A stretch of 64,000 nt of DNA from Pseudomonas fluorescens (GCF_002837185.1 NZ_KZ477986.1:297386-361385); one strand, 5' to 3'. Positions 34,007 to 43,809 are shown, counted from the first letter of the stretch. The notes: generated from the sequence alone by a model not told the origin. Numbers and translations are program-made.

Positions 34007-36913
34007 ATGTCTGCTTCACTTCATCGAAATACGCCCTCGCTTGCGGCATTCGACCCCCGTGGGTTGACCGTGCGCAGCGTCGCTTACCGGCGCGATACCC
34101 CCCAGGCTGCGCCAACGGCCCGTGTCAGGCGCCAGGTCTATGGGGCCAGCGGCCTGCTACTGCAGCAGTGGGACCCACGCCTGTATGCCCTTAAATTGAG
34201 CGTGCCCTTGACCGAGGCGAACCAGGAGTCGGTGTACAGCCTGTCCGGCACGCTGATCCGCCGCAACGATGTGGATGCCGGCATGCGGCTGATGCTGTCG
34301 GCGCCCTCCGGGCAACTGCTGCATGCCTGGGACGGGCGGGGTGCGTATCAGCGCCACGACTACGATGCTTTTCAACGCCCGGTGGCGGTGTTCGAACAAC
34401 CTGCCGACCAAGCGCAACCCCACTGTGTCGAACGCCTGGTGTATGCCCTGCCAACCCCCGAGCACCGTGCGCTCAACCGCAGCGGCCGTTTGGTCCGCCA
34501 TGCCGATCCGGTGGGCACACAGGTGTACGATGAGTACGGGATTACCGGCCAGGTGCTGCAGCAAACGCGGGGGTTTCGCGAGCCCGCCGGCGAGGTTGAC
34601 TGGCCACTTGCCCAAGCCGATCAGAACCAGCAATTGGAGCGCGCGCGTTACACCACACGCTGGACGTTTGACGCCCTCGGCGGCACCTTGAAACAGGTCG
34701 ACGCCAAGGGTAATGGCCGCCACTTTGCCTATGGTCTGGATGGCCAGGCGAAACATATCTACCTCGCCTTGAAAAGCGGTGTGCGCAAGACCGTCATAGA
34801 GCGCTACGACTACAATGCCGCCGGTCAGGTGGAGGCGGCCCTGCTGGGCAATGGTGTGAGCAGCCTGTCCGCCTATCGGGCTGAAGATGGCCGTATGCAT
34901 CGGCTGATGGCTTACCGTAAAAATGAGATGGCCGCGCCGCTGCAGGATTTGAATTACGACTATGACCCGGTGGGAAATATTTCAGCCCTGCGGGATCGGG
35001 CGCAACCGACACAATGGCGTCACAACACGCAAGTGGAGGCTTGCTCTCGCTATGTATACGACTCGCTGTACCAACTGACCCAGGCGAGCGGTCGCGAGAG
35101 TGCCGCCGCCGCCATCGGCCCGGCACTGCCCGCGCGTATTTCGTTCGGTTCCACCGATACCGGTTTATGGCGCAACTACACCCAGCACTATGCCTATGAC
35201 GAGGGGGGCAACCTGACCCGGCTGCGCCACGTGCCGTCCAGTGGCGTCGGCTACACCCGCAGCCTGCAAGTGGCGACGGGCAGTAACCGAGGATTGTCGA
35301 GCGAGCATCCGGTAGCCGAGCTGACGCAGGGCTTTGATGCCAATGGCAATCAGCAACAGCTGGAGCGCGGCGTGCCTATGACGTGGAATGTGCGTAATCA
35401 GTTGGCCCGCGTTACGTCAATTTTGCGCGAGGGCGGGGCCTCGGATGAGGAGGCTTATATGTATGCAGGCGACGGTCAGCGTGCGCTCAAGCTCACTCAC
35501 CAGCAGGTGGCCGGCAGCCGGCAAACGGCCCGTGTGTATTACCTGCCAGGCCTGGAACTGCGCCAACGGCCGTTGCGTCGGTTGAACGTGGTGCGCCTTG
35601 AAGTGGCGTGTTGCACGGTTGAGGTCTTGCAATGGGAGCTGGGACTCGATGAGGGGGCCGCCGATGAAACCCTGCGTTTTTGCCTGAAGGATCAGCAATC
35701 GAGTCATGGCCTGGAGCTGGGCGAGCAAGCCGAGTTATTGAGCCAGGAGAGTTATTTTCCGTATGGGGGGACGGCGTGGTGGGCCTCACGCAACGCGGTG
35801 GAGGGCAGCTACAAAACCCGCCGATATTCGGGCAAGGAGCGGGACGGCGGTGGTTTGTATTATTACGGTTTCCGCTATTACGCCCCGTGGTTGCAACGCT
35901 GGATAAGCCCTGACCCCGCAGGGGATGACGGGCAGCTCAATCCTTATCTCATGGCGTTCAATAACCCGGTCACGTTCGTTGATTCAATGGGGCTGCAGCC
36001 TGCCTCCGTGGAAAATACCCGGATACAGGGCGGTATTGTAATTTTGCTGTTTTTAGTCTTGCTGGGCCTGGGTGTGGGAGCGTTGCTGGGGAATGCAAAC
36101 TTGGGGGCTGCCGTGGGCGCGCTGGTGGGAGGTGCACTCTTTGGTGCCAGCCGCCTGAGTGCCTATCGACAAATGCAGCCGGAGGCCGTGGCCAGTGCAG
36201 CGCAACAAGTGGAACAGCAGTTCGCCAGGGATACTACGGAGATGGCGATCAATTTGGCGCAGCAGGGGTCGTTGAGTGACGAAGAAACAGAGCGGCTGGT
36301 GAATTTTGCCTATGCGCGTCGCCCTGCTGAAGGAGGCATTTTCCTTGGAGTCCATGAACGTCAGGGGACCCTCTATGGCTACGCGGGACCTATGGACCAA
36401 CGGCCCGCTGTCGAACGCGTATTGGAGGGGAGTGGTAACCCGATGCCTGAGTTGAGGCGCATGGGTTATAACGAAATAGTGCTGCGAAGGCCTGGGCTTG
36501 AATCCGTTGGTGCGCGTGGTCAGCAGGCAGGGCCGAGTGCGTTTGAGGTCGAGGCGACCACGCAGGTGGCGGGTTCAAGTCGCGCCCGCGGTGCTCGGCA
36601 AGCACAGTCGCAGGTGCCGTTGGCGCCGCCGGCGGCAGCGAGAGCCGCTGCCCCGCCGATGATGATTGACACCGCCAGGCTTGCAGATACCCAGCTATCG
36701 GGCCGCGAGCGCCGCAGTATTGCCCTTGCCCTCGGCCACTTGCGTGAAGGGCGTTTCGCTGCGGTTCATTGGCATCTTCACGCAGATCAACTGTGGTCCG
36801 CTGATTTGCACGGCTACGCCAGTGCGCGTGGACGCGGTGTCTATCGTTTGATGCTCAGCCATCAGGGTGGCCGGCGGTACCGAGTGGAGGGCGTACGCAA
36901 CCCACACCGGTGA
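34007..36913 (+). CDS. tccC: Tc toxin C component 2 (TccC/Rhs) with a different C-terminal effector
   Basis: A 968-residue TccC protein, paralogous to the first one over the Rhs shell (HRNTPSLAAFDPRGLTVRSV; core SGKERDGGGLYYYGFRYYAPWLQRWISPDPAG). The autocleavage motif is FVDSMGL, ending at Leu663. Residues 664-968 are unrelated to the cargo of tccC1. They start with two strongly hydrophobic segments (IVILLFLVLLGLGVGALLG; AAVGALVGGALFGAS), then a helical acidic stretch, an Ala/Pro linker, and a basic last 75 residues (GRERRSIALALGHL ... GRGVYRLMLSHQGGRRYRVE). That tail resembles RelE/ParE-type toxin pattern only weakly. It is divergent from the A operon. Confidence 0.88.
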   Translation: MSASLHRNTPSLAAFDPRGLTVRSVAYRRDTPQAAPTARVRRQVYGASGLLLQQWDPRLYALKLSVPLTEANQESVYSLSGTLIRRNDVDAGMRLMLSAPSGQLLHAWDGRGAYQRHDYDAFQRPVAVFEQPADQAQPHCVERLVYALPTPEHRALNRSGRLVRHADPVGTQVYDEYGITGQVLQQTRGFREPAGEVDWPLAQADQNQQLERARYTTRWTFDALGGTLKQVDAKGNGRHFAYGLDGQAKHIYLALKSGVRKTVIERYDYNAAGQVEAALLGNGVSSLSAYRAEDGRMHRLMAYRKNEMAAPLQDLNYDYDPVGNISALRDRAQPTQWRHNTQVEACSRYVYDSLYQLTQASGRESAAAAIGPALPARISFGSTDTGLWRNYTQHYAYDEGGNLTRLRHVPSSGVGYTRSLQVATGSNRGLSSEHPVAELTQGFDANGNQQQLERGVPMTWNVRNQLARVTSILREGGASDEEAYMYAGDGQRALKLTHQQVAGSRQTARVYYLPGLELRQRPLRRLNVVRLEVACCTVEVLQWELGLDEGAADETLRFCLKDQQSSHGLELGEQAELLSQESYFPYGGTAWWASRNAVEGSYKTRRYSGKERDGGGLYYYGFRYYAPWLQRWISPDPAGDDGQLNPYLMAFNNPVTFVDSMGLQPASVENTRIQGGIVILLFLVLLGLGVGALLGNANLGAAVGALVGGALFGASRLSAYRQMQPEAVASAAQQVEQQFARDTTEMAINLAQQGSLSDEETERLVNFAYARRPAEGGIFLGVHERQGTLYGYAGPMDQRPAVERVLEGSGNPMPELRRMGYNEIVLRRPGLESVGARGQQAGPSAFEVEATTQVAGSSRARGARQAQSQVPLAPPAAARAAAPPMMIDTARLADTQLSGRERRSIALALGHLREGRFAAVHWHLHADQLWSADLHGYASARGRGVYRLMLSHQGGRRYRVEGVRNPHR

Positions 36914-36957
36914 GGACATATCAGCGCCTGCGTGTCGGTGCGGTGGCGGCGTGGTTT

Positions 36958-36966
36958 TGCTAGAAT
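36958..36966 (+). promoter_or_regulatory. Extended -10 box before trhO
   Basis: TGCTAGAAT matches an extended -10 element (TGn followed by a TATAAT-like hexamer) 79 bp upstream of the trhO ATG. I see no good -35. This fits an own promoter for the trhO operon now that the Tc locus lies upstream. Confidence 0.5.
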
Positions 36967-37044
36967 GCGCGCCGCGTCGCCTGGTCGGCGTCATTTTGCA
37001 TCCGGTTCACCCCTTACGAGGGTAGCCACCTGGAGAGATTACCC

Positions 37045-37986
37045 ATGACTCAACCTATCGTCGTGGCGGCACTGTACAAGTTCGTCACCCTTGAAGATTA
37101 CGTCGCCCTGCGCGAGCCACTGTTGCAGGCGATGGTCGACAACGGCATCAAAGGCACCTTGCTGATCGCCGAAGAAGGCATCAACGGCACCGTTTCCGGC
37201 AGCCGCGAAGGCATCGATGGCCTGATGGCCTGGCTCAAGAAAGACCCACGCATGGTCGATATCGACCACAAAGAGTCCTACTGCGACGACCAACCGTTCT
37301 ACCGCACCAAGGTCAAGCTCAAGAAAGAGATCGTGACCCTGGGCGTGGAAGGCGTGGACCCGAACAAAAAGGTCGGCACCTACGTCGACCCCAAGGATTG
37401 GAACGCGCTGATCAGCGACCCCGACGTGCTGCTGATCGACACCCGCAACGACTACGAAGTGTCGATCGGCACCTTTGAAGGCGCAATCGACCCGAAGACC
37501 ACCAGTTTTCGCGAATTCCCCGACTACATCAAAGCCAACTTCGATCCGGCCAGGCACAAGAAGGTCGCCATGTTCTGTACCGGCGGCATTCGTTGCGAGA
37601 AAGCGTCGAGCTACATGCTCAGCGAAGGCTTCGACGAGGTCTATCATCTCAAGGGCGGTATTCTCAAATACCTCGAAGAGGTGCCGCAGGAAGAGACCAA
37701 GTGGCAGGGCGACTGCTTCGTGTTCGACAATCGCGTCACCGTGCGCCACGATTTGAGCGAAGGCGACTACGATCAATGTCATGCCTGCCGCACACCGGTC
37801 AGCGTGCAAGACCGCGCGTCCGAGCACTACGTGGCCGGCATCAGTTGCCCGCATTGCTGGGATAAGCTGCCGGAGAAAACCCGTCGCAGCGCCATCGACC
37901 GGCAGAAGCAGATCGAACTGGCCAAGGCCCGTAACATGCCGCATCCGATTGGTTTCAACTACAAGCAAACCCCTTCCGAGGCTTGA
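37045..37986 (+). CDS. trhO: TrhO, tRNA uridine-34 hydroxylase (rhodanese type)
   Basis: A 313-residue YceA/TrhO protein, which installs 5-hydroxyuridine at the wobble position of tRNAs. An N-terminal acylphosphatase-like domain ([16 protein letters not shown]) is followed by a rhodanese domain with [11 protein letters not shown] and the active-site loop [15 protein letters not shown], where Cys178 is the catalytic residue. A Cys-rich C-terminal part ([14 protein letters not shown]) may bind metal. It heads a tight operon: 3 bp to the DsbA-like gene. GGAG lies 12 bases upstream of ATG 37045. Confidence 0.94.
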   Translation: MTQPIVVAALYKFVTLEDYVALREPLLQAMVDNGIKGTLLIAEEGINGTVSGSREGIDGLMAWLKKDPRMVDIDHKESYCDDQPFYRTKVKLKKEIVTLGVEGVDPNKKVGTYVDPKDWNALISDPDVLLIDTRNDYEVSIGTFEGAIDPKTTSFREFPDYIKANFDPARHKKVAMFCTGGIRCEKASSYMLSEGFDEVYHLKGGILKYLEEVPQEETKWQGDCFVFDNRVTVRHDLSEGDYDQCHACRTPVSVQDRASEHYVAGISCPHCWDKLPEKTRRSAIDRQKQIELAKARNMPHPIGFNYKQTPSEA

Positions 37987-37989
37987 ACC

Positions 37990-38628
37990 ATGACCGCGCG
38001 CCTGCTCTATGTAATGGACCCGATGTGTTCCTGGTGCTGGGGCTTTGCCCCGGTGGCGCAGGCGCTGGTTGAGCAGGCCCGGGCGGCCGGCGTGGAGTTG
38101 CACCTGGTGGTGGGCGGATTGCGCACCGGCAGTGGCGCGGCGCTGGAACCGACTACGCGGCGTTACATCCTCGAGCACTGGCAGGCGGTGACCGACGCCA
38201 CCGGCCAGCCGTTCAAGCGCGAAGGCGCGTTGCCCGATGGGTTTGTCTATGACACCGAGCCTGCGTGCCGGGCCATCGTCACTGCGCGCAGCCTGGCGCC
38301 CGATTGCGCCTGGAAGCTGGTGGGGCTGATCCAGCAGGCGTTCTATGTAGAGGGCCGCGACGTCACCAATGCCCATGTGCTGGTGGAGCTGGCCGAACAG
38401 GCCGGTATTCCGCGTATCGAGTTTGCCGGCGAGTTCGACCGTGCCGAGCAGCACGCGGCCACGGCAGCGGATTTCACCTGGGTGCAGGATCTGGGCATCG
38501 CCGGTTTCCCGACCTTGCTGGCCGAGCGCAACGGACAATTGGCGCTGCTGACCAATGGCTACCAGCCGCTGGACGAGTTGTCACCGTTGCTCGCCCGATG
38601 GCTGGAGCGAGCCACCTGTGCAGGATGA
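37990..38628 (+). CDS. DsbA-family thiol oxidoreductase (cytoplasmic type)
   Basis: A 212-residue thioredoxin-fold protein without a signal peptide. The active-site motif CSWC (Cys13 and Cys16 in MDPMCSWCWGFAP) begins right after the first strand, and the cis-Pro is in IAGFPTLL. The inserted helical domain makes it DsbA/FrnE-like. Lack of a signal peptide suggests a cytosolic disulfide or glutathione-linked role; the substrate is unknown. Its 3' end overlaps the ABC exporter start by 11 bp. Confidence 0.85.
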   Translation: MTARLLYVMDPMCSWCWGFAPVAQALVEQARAAGVELHLVVGGLRTGSGAALEPTTRRYILEHWQAVTDATGQPFKREGALPDGFVYDTEPACRAIVTARSLAPDCAWKLVGLIQQAFYVEGRDVTNAHVLVELAEQAGIPRIEFAGEFDRAEQHAATAADFTWVQDLGIAGFPTLLAERNGQLALLTNGYQPLDELSPLLARWLERATCAG

Positions 38629-40420
38629 GTCAAAAACCGGCGACCGCCTGACCTGGGCGGAAATCCGCCGCCTGGCCCTGCGTCACAAAAAATCCCTGTG
38701 GATCGCCAACAGCGTCGCCGTGCTGGCGACCTTGTGCAGCGTACCCATCCCGTTGCTGTTACCGCTGCTGGTCGACGAAGTGCTGTTGGGCCATGGCGAC
38801 GCCGCGCTCAAGGTGATGAACCACGCGCTGCCCCTGGGCTGGCAGAAAGCTGCCGGCTATATCGGTCTGATGTTAATGGTGACTCTGGCCCTGCGTTGCG
38901 GTGCTCTGGTGTTCAACGTGGTACAGGCGCGGCTGTTTGCACGCCTGGCCAAGGACATCGTCTACCGCATCCGCGTGCGCCTGATCGAGCGGCTCAAGCG
39001 CATCTCCCTGGGCGAATATGAAAGCCTGGGCAGCGGCACGGTGACCACCCACCTGGTCACCGACCTGGACACCCTGGACAAATTCGTCGGCGAAACCCTC
39101 AGCCGCTTCCTGGTGGCGATGCTGACCCTGGTCGGCACCTCAGCGATCCTGGTGTGGATGCATTGGCAGCTGGCGTTGCTGATCCTGCTGTTCAACCCGT
39201 TGGTGATCTATGCCACGGTGCAGTTGGGCAAGCGTGTCAAACACCTGAAAAAACTGGAAAACGACAGCACCTCACGGTTCACCCAGGCGCTCACCGAAAC
39301 CCTGGATGCCATCCAGGAAGTGCGCGCCGGCAACCGCCAGGGTTTCTTCCTCGGCCGCCTGGGCCAGCGTGCCCGTGAGGTGCGGGACTATGCCATCCAC
39401 TCACAATGGAAAACCGACGCGTCCAGCCGCGCCAGTGGCTTGCTGTTCCAGTTCGGTATCGACATCTTCCGCGCCGCAGCCATGTTGACCGTGCTGTTTT
39501 CCGACCTGTCCATCGGCCAGATGCTCGCGGTGTTCAGTTACCTGTGGTTCATGATCGGCCCGGTGGAGCAGTTGCTCAACCTGCAATACGCCTATTACGC
39601 GGCAGGCGGCGCGTTGACGCGTATCAACGAACTGCTGGCCCGCGCCGACGAGCCGCAATACGCGGGAGGCGCCGACCCCTTCAGTGGGCGTGCGACCGTC
39701 GGTATCGACGTGCGCGGCCTGGACTTCGGCTACGGTGACGACCTGGTGCTCGACCAATTGAACCTGGCCATCGCACCGGGGGAGAAGGTCGCGATTGTCG
39801 GCGCCAGCGGCGGCGGCAAAAGTACCCTGGTGCAACTGTTGCTGGGTCTCTACACACCGCAGGCTGGCAGCATTTGTTTTGGCGGCGCGAGCCAGCAGGA
39901 GATCGGCCTGGCGACCATCCGTGAAAACGTCGCGGTGGTGCTGCAGCACCCGGCGCTGTTCAATGATACCGTGCGCGCCAACCTGACGATGGGCCGCGAG
40001 CGTACGGACCAGGCCTGCTGGCAGGCACTGGAAATCGCCCAGCTGGATGCTACCGTCAAGGCATTGCCGTTGGGCCTGGACAGCATAGTGGGGCGATCCG
40101 GCGTGCGTTTTTCCGGTGGTCAACGGCAACGCCTGGCTATCGCGCGCATGGTCTTGGCCGAGCCCAAAGTCGTGATTCTGGATGAAGCCACCTCGGCGCT
40201 GGACGCGGCCACCGAGTACAACCTGCATCAGGCGCTGGCGCGGTTTCTCAGTGGGCGTACTACACTGATCATCGCCCACCGGCTCTCGGCAGTGAAACAG
40301 GCTGACCGTGTATTGGTGTTCGATGGCGGGCATATCGCCGAGGATGGCGACCATCAGCAATTGATTGCCGATGGCGGGCTGTACGCCAAATTGTATGGAC
40401 ACCTGCAACAAGTACGTTGA
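38618..40420 (+). CDS. MsbA-type ABC exporter (fused permease-ATPase)
   Basis: A 600-residue half-transporter expected to work as a homodimer in the inner membrane. The N-terminal half has six hydrophobic helices (SLWIANSVAVLATLCSVPIP onward). The C-terminal ATPase has Walker A GASGGGKST with Lys401, Q-loop VVLQHPALFNDT, signature FSGGQRQRL, Walker B VVILDEATSALD and the switch IIAHRLS. I pick GTG 38618 (VQDESKTGDRLTW) with GGAG upstream; the reading from 38555 would overlap the preceding gene much further. Substrate is unknown; lipid or drug export is typical. Confidence 0.88.
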   Translation: MQDESKTGDRLTWAEIRRLALRHKKSLWIANSVAVLATLCSVPIPLLLPLLVDEVLLGHGDAALKVMNHALPLGWQKAAGYIGLMLMVTLALRCGALVFNVVQARLFARLAKDIVYRIRVRLIERLKRISLGEYESLGSGTVTTHLVTDLDTLDKFVGETLSRFLVAMLTLVGTSAILVWMHWQLALLILLFNPLVIYATVQLGKRVKHLKKLENDSTSRFTQALTETLDAIQEVRAGNRQGFFLGRLGQRAREVRDYAIHSQWKTDASSRASGLLFQFGIDIFRAAAMLTVLFSDLSIGQMLAVFSYLWFMIGPVEQLLNLQYAYYAAGGALTRINELLARADEPQYAGGADPFSGRATVGIDVRGLDFGYGDDLVLDQLNLAIAPGEKVAIVGASGGGKSTLVQLLLGLYTPQAGSICFGGASQQEIGLATIRENVAVVLQHPALFNDTVRANLTMGRERTDQACWQALEIAQLDATVKALPLGLDSIVGRSGVRFSGGQRQRLAIARMVLAEPKVVILDEATSALDAATEYNLHQALARFLSGRTTLIIAHRLSAVKQADRVLVFDGGHIAEDGDHQQLIADGGLYAKLYGHLQQVR

Positions 40421-40491
40421 TTTAGCTTAGGCTGTGCTATCGGGAGCGGATTTTCGCGTGCGTATTGAGCTGTGCATGTGCAAGGGACTTC

Positions 40492-42954
40492 ATGAAGCAA
40501 AAGCGGACTCTCGGAACGCCACGGCTGCTGGGCATTGTCTGGCCCTTTATTGCCGTTGTACTGTTCCAGGCATTGTTAGGCTGCGTCAGTCTCTACGTGC
40601 TCTCGGCGGTGCGTGGCTATGTGGCAGGTGAAAGTCTGTGGTCCAAGGGCCAGAAAGACGCTATCTATTACCTGACCCTCTACGCCGATAATCGCGAAGC
40701 CGCCACCTACCTCAAGTATCAGCAAGCCATTGCGGTGCCTCAGGGCGGGCACGAGTTGCGCATCGCCCTGGACAGCCCCACCCCTGATATCCCCGCTGCG
40801 CGCCTGGGTATCATCAAGGGCGGCAACCACCCGGACGACGTCTCCAGCCTGATCTGGCTGTACCTCAACTTCCGTCATTTCAGCTACCTGGAAAAAGCCA
40901 TCGAACTCTGGACGGTGGGCGACGGCTACCTGTTGCAACTGGACGACCTTGCTCGCCAAATGCATGACGCCATTGCTGCCGATCGGGTGAATGCCGACGA
41001 TGTGCGGCGGTGGAAAGCGCGTATCACAGCCATCAACGAAGGTGTGACACCGGCCGCCAAGGCGTTCAGCGATGCCTTGGGCGAAGGTTCGCGGATGATC
41101 CTGCGCCTGCTGTTGATCACCAACCTCGCCACGGCCCTGGGCCTGATCGTTCTGGCGCTGCTGCGCACGCACAAGTTGCTGGCCCAGCGCCATGCGTTTG
41201 CCGATGCCCTGCAAGCGGAAAAAGAGCGGGCGCAGATCACCCTGGAGTCGATTGGTGACGGTGTCATCACCACCGACGTGGACGGTTCGATTGCCTATAT
41301 GAACCCCGCCGCCGAAGCACTGACCCACTGGACGTCGGCCCAGGCCCAGGGCCTGCCGCTGGCGGCGTTGTTCAAATTGCTGGATGAGAACGCCGAGCCG
41401 GACGGCTTCACCCTGATCGAGCACATCATCAAGGGCGAACTCAGTGGCGGCAGTGAGCATTCCAAGCTGATACAGCGCCTGGACGGCAGCACTGTCTCGG
41501 TGACCCTGGTGGGCGCGCCGATTCGCAGCGCGGGCAAGGTCAGTGGCGCGGTGCTGGTGCTGCATGACATGACCCAGGAGCGCCAGTACATCGCCAATCT
41601 TTCCTGGCAGGCGACCCACGATGCCTTGACCGGCCTGGCCAACCGGCGTGAATTCGAATACCGCCTGGAGCAGGTGCTGCAGCAGGTGGTGCGCCAGCCA
41701 AACGGCCGGCATGCCTTGATGTTCCTCGACCTGGACCAATTCAAACTGGTCAATGACACCTGCGGCCACGCCGCGGGCGACGAGTTGCTGCGACACATTT
41801 GCGCGCTGCTGCAATCGGACTTGCGCGAAGGCGATACCCTGGCGCGGCTGGGCGGCGATGAATTTGGCATCCTGCTGGAGCACTGCCCGGCACCCGTGGC
41901 CGAGAAGATTGCCGAGAGCCTGCGCCACACGGTGCAGAGCCTGCACTTTGTGTGGAAGGGCCGGCCGTTCATGACCACCGTCAGCATCGGCCTGGTGCAT
42001 ATCTCACAAGCGCCCACCACCCTGGAGACGTCGCTGCGCGCCGCCGACATGGCGTGCTACATGGCCAAGGAGAAAGGGCGTAATCGGGTGCAGGTGTATC
42101 ACGCCGATGACTCGGAGCTGTCCATACGCTTTGGCGAGATGGCGTGGGTGCAACGCCTGCACATGGCCCTTGAGGAGGACCGCTTTTGCCTTTACTCCCA
42201 GGAAATTTCGCCTCTGGGCCCTACCGAAGCGGGCACCGGTCACATCGAAATACTCTTGCGCCTGCACGACGAAGCGGGGCGAATCATCCTGCCTGACAGT
42301 TTCATTCCGGCGGCCGAGCGTTACGGCTTGATGACTTCCCTGGATCGCTGGGTGGTGGACAACGTATTCAAGATCATTGCCCGTTGCATGCACGAGCGTC
42401 CGGGCCGACCCATGGCCATGTGTGCGATTAATCTGTCAGGCATAACCATTGGCGATGATGATTTTCTCGGGTTTTTGCGTGAAAAATTCGGCACTTACAG
42501 CATTCCCCCGGAAATGATTTGTTTTGAAATAACTGAGACCAGCGCTATCGCCAATTTAGGCAGTGCAATTCGTTTTATTAATGAACTCAAGGCGTTAGGT
42601 TGCCACTTTTCCCTTGATGATTTTTGCGCCGGAATGTCCTCATTCGCCTATCTCAAACATTTACCTGTAGACTTCTTGAAGATCGATGGAAGTTTCGTAA
42701 AGGATATGCTGGACGACCCGATTAACCGCGCCATGGTCGAAGTGATCAATCACATCGGCCATGTCATGGGTAAACGCACAATTGCCGAGTTTGTTGAAAC
42801 GTCGCAGATCGAACAGGCGTTACTTGAGATAGGTGTGGACTACGCTCAAGGCTATCTGATCGAGCGCCCGCAATTGTTTACCTGTGATCGCCTGCAGTGC
42901 CGACCCGTGCGGCCGCAGCCCCTGTTATTCAAGGCGCCCGGTACATTCCGCTGA
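40492..42954 (+). CDS. rbdA: RbdA-like membrane PAS-GGDEF-EAL c-di-GMP phosphodiesterase
   Basis: An 820-residue c-di-GMP enzyme. Two membrane helices (about residues 9-35 and near 205-225) enclose a periplasmic sensor. A PAS domain (TLESIGDGVITTDVDGSIAY), a GGDEF domain with intact GGDEF at 454-458, and an EAL domain follow. In the EAL domain the motif reads EIL at Glu586, and key residues are kept: CAINLSG, FEITET, DDFCAG at 709-714, KIDGSFV and AEFVET. It probably hydrolyses c-di-GMP, with the GGDEF part acting as a GTP sensor as in P. aeruginosa RbdA, which has the same length and the same upstream neighbours from memory. AAGGGA precedes ATG 40492. Confidence 0.85.
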   Translation: MKQKRTLGTPRLLGIVWPFIAVVLFQALLGCVSLYVLSAVRGYVAGESLWSKGQKDAIYYLTLYADNREAATYLKYQQAIAVPQGGHELRIALDSPTPDIPAARLGIIKGGNHPDDVSSLIWLYLNFRHFSYLEKAIELWTVGDGYLLQLDDLARQMHDAIAADRVNADDVRRWKARITAINEGVTPAAKAFSDALGEGSRMILRLLLITNLATALGLIVLALLRTHKLLAQRHAFADALQAEKERAQITLESIGDGVITTDVDGSIAYMNPAAEALTHWTSAQAQGLPLAALFKLLDENAEPDGFTLIEHIIKGELSGGSEHSKLIQRLDGSTVSVTLVGAPIRSAGKVSGAVLVLHDMTQERQYIANLSWQATHDALTGLANRREFEYRLEQVLQQVVRQPNGRHALMFLDLDQFKLVNDTCGHAAGDELLRHICALLQSDLREGDTLARLGGDEFGILLEHCPAPVAEKIAESLRHTVQSLHFVWKGRPFMTTVSIGLVHISQAPTTLETSLRAADMACYMAKEKGRNRVQVYHADDSELSIRFGEMAWVQRLHMALEEDRFCLYSQEISPLGPTEAGTGHIEILLRLHDEAGRIILPDSFIPAAERYGLMTSLDRWVVDNVFKIIARCMHERPGRPMAMCAINLSGITIGDDDFLGFLREKFGTYSIPPEMICFEITETSAIANLGSAIRFINELKALGCHFSLDDFCAGMSSFAYLKHLPVDFLKIDGSFVKDMLDDPINRAMVEVINHIGHVMGKRTIAEFVETSQIEQALLEIGVDYAQGYLIERPQLFTCDRLQCRPVRPQPLLFKAPGTFR

Positions 42955-42996
42955 AACTTGCCGGTCTGTACATCACACTTAAAAAGGAGCCCTACA

Positions 42997-43803
42997 GTGA
43001 TCGACACATTCAACAGAACCGGCCCGCTTATGGAAGCCTCGAGTTACCCCGCCTGGGCCCAGCAACTGATCCAGGACTGTAGCGAGAGCAAGCGTCGAGT
43101 TGTCGAACACGAACTGTACCACCGCATGCGCGATAACACGCTCAGCGCCAGGACCATGCGCCACTACCTGATCGGCGGCTGGCCTGTGGTGGAGCAGTTT
43201 GCCTTGTACATGGCGCAGAACCTCACCAAGACCAAATTTGCCCGTCATCCTGGGGAGGACATGGCGCGACGCTGGCTGATGCGCAATATTCGCGTTGAAT
43301 TGAACCATGCCGATTATTGGGTGAATTGGGCGCGTGCCCATGGTGTCAGTCTCGACGACCTGCAGGCCCAGGACGTGCCACCGGAGTTGCACGCACTGAG
43401 TCATTGGTGCTGGCACACCAGCTCGTCTGATTCATTGATCGTCGCGATTGCCGCCACCAACTACGCCATCGAGGGCGCGACAGGGGAGTGGTCCGCCGTG
43501 GTCTGTTCCACCGGCGTGTATGCCGCTGCCTTCCCCGAGGAAGAGCGCAAGCGTGCGATGAAATGGCTGAAGATGCACGCCCAGTATGATGACGCACACC
43601 CTTGGGAAGCGCTGGAAATCATCTGTACCCTCGCCGGCACGAACCCGAGCAGGCCCCTGCAGGTAGAGTTGCGCCAGGCCGTGTGCAAGAGCTACGACTA
43701 CATGTATCTGTTCCTGGAAAGTTGCATGCAACTGGAACAAGAGAAAGAAAAGGCCCCCGCGCTCGTGCGTGAGCGCCAGGCCCGAGTCGCCAGCGAGGCG
43801 TGA
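42997..43803 (+). CDS. TenA/PqqC-like iron-containing redox-family protein
   Basis: A 268-residue all-helical protein of the TenA/PQQC/heme-oxygenase-like superfamily. Recognisable parts are the helix with GGWPVVEQFALYMAQ, RRWLMRNIRVELNHADYWVNWA (Glu and His candidates for a metal site), and YAIEGATGEWSAVV. GTG 42997 is chosen since AGGAG lies eight bases upstream. The reaction is not known; some relatives are di-iron oxidases, others handle thiamin or PQQ intermediates. It is 42 bp after rbdA, so it may share its transcript, and it converges on a diguanylate cyclase. Confidence 0.75.
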   Translation: MIDTFNRTGPLMEASSYPAWAQQLIQDCSESKRRVVEHELYHRMRDNTLSARTMRHYLIGGWPVVEQFALYMAQNLTKTKFARHPGEDMARRWLMRNIRVELNHADYWVNWARAHGVSLDDLQAQDVPPELHALSHWCWHTSSSDSLIVAIAATNYAIEGATGEWSAVVCSTGVYAAAFPEEERKRAMKWLKMHAQYDDAHPWEALEIICTLAGTNPSRPLQVELRQAVCKSYDYMYLFLESCMQLEQEKEKAPALVRERQARVASEA

Positions 43804-43809
43804 TGCACA

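Noticed and set aside
37039..38538. 499-codon minus-strand frame over trhO and the DsbA-like gene
   Set aside because: Spans two well-supported plus-strand genes; shadow frame.
40576..42000. 474-codon minus-strand frame opposite rbdA
   Set aside because: Overlaps the PAS and GGDEF domains of rbdA completely and has no start signal.
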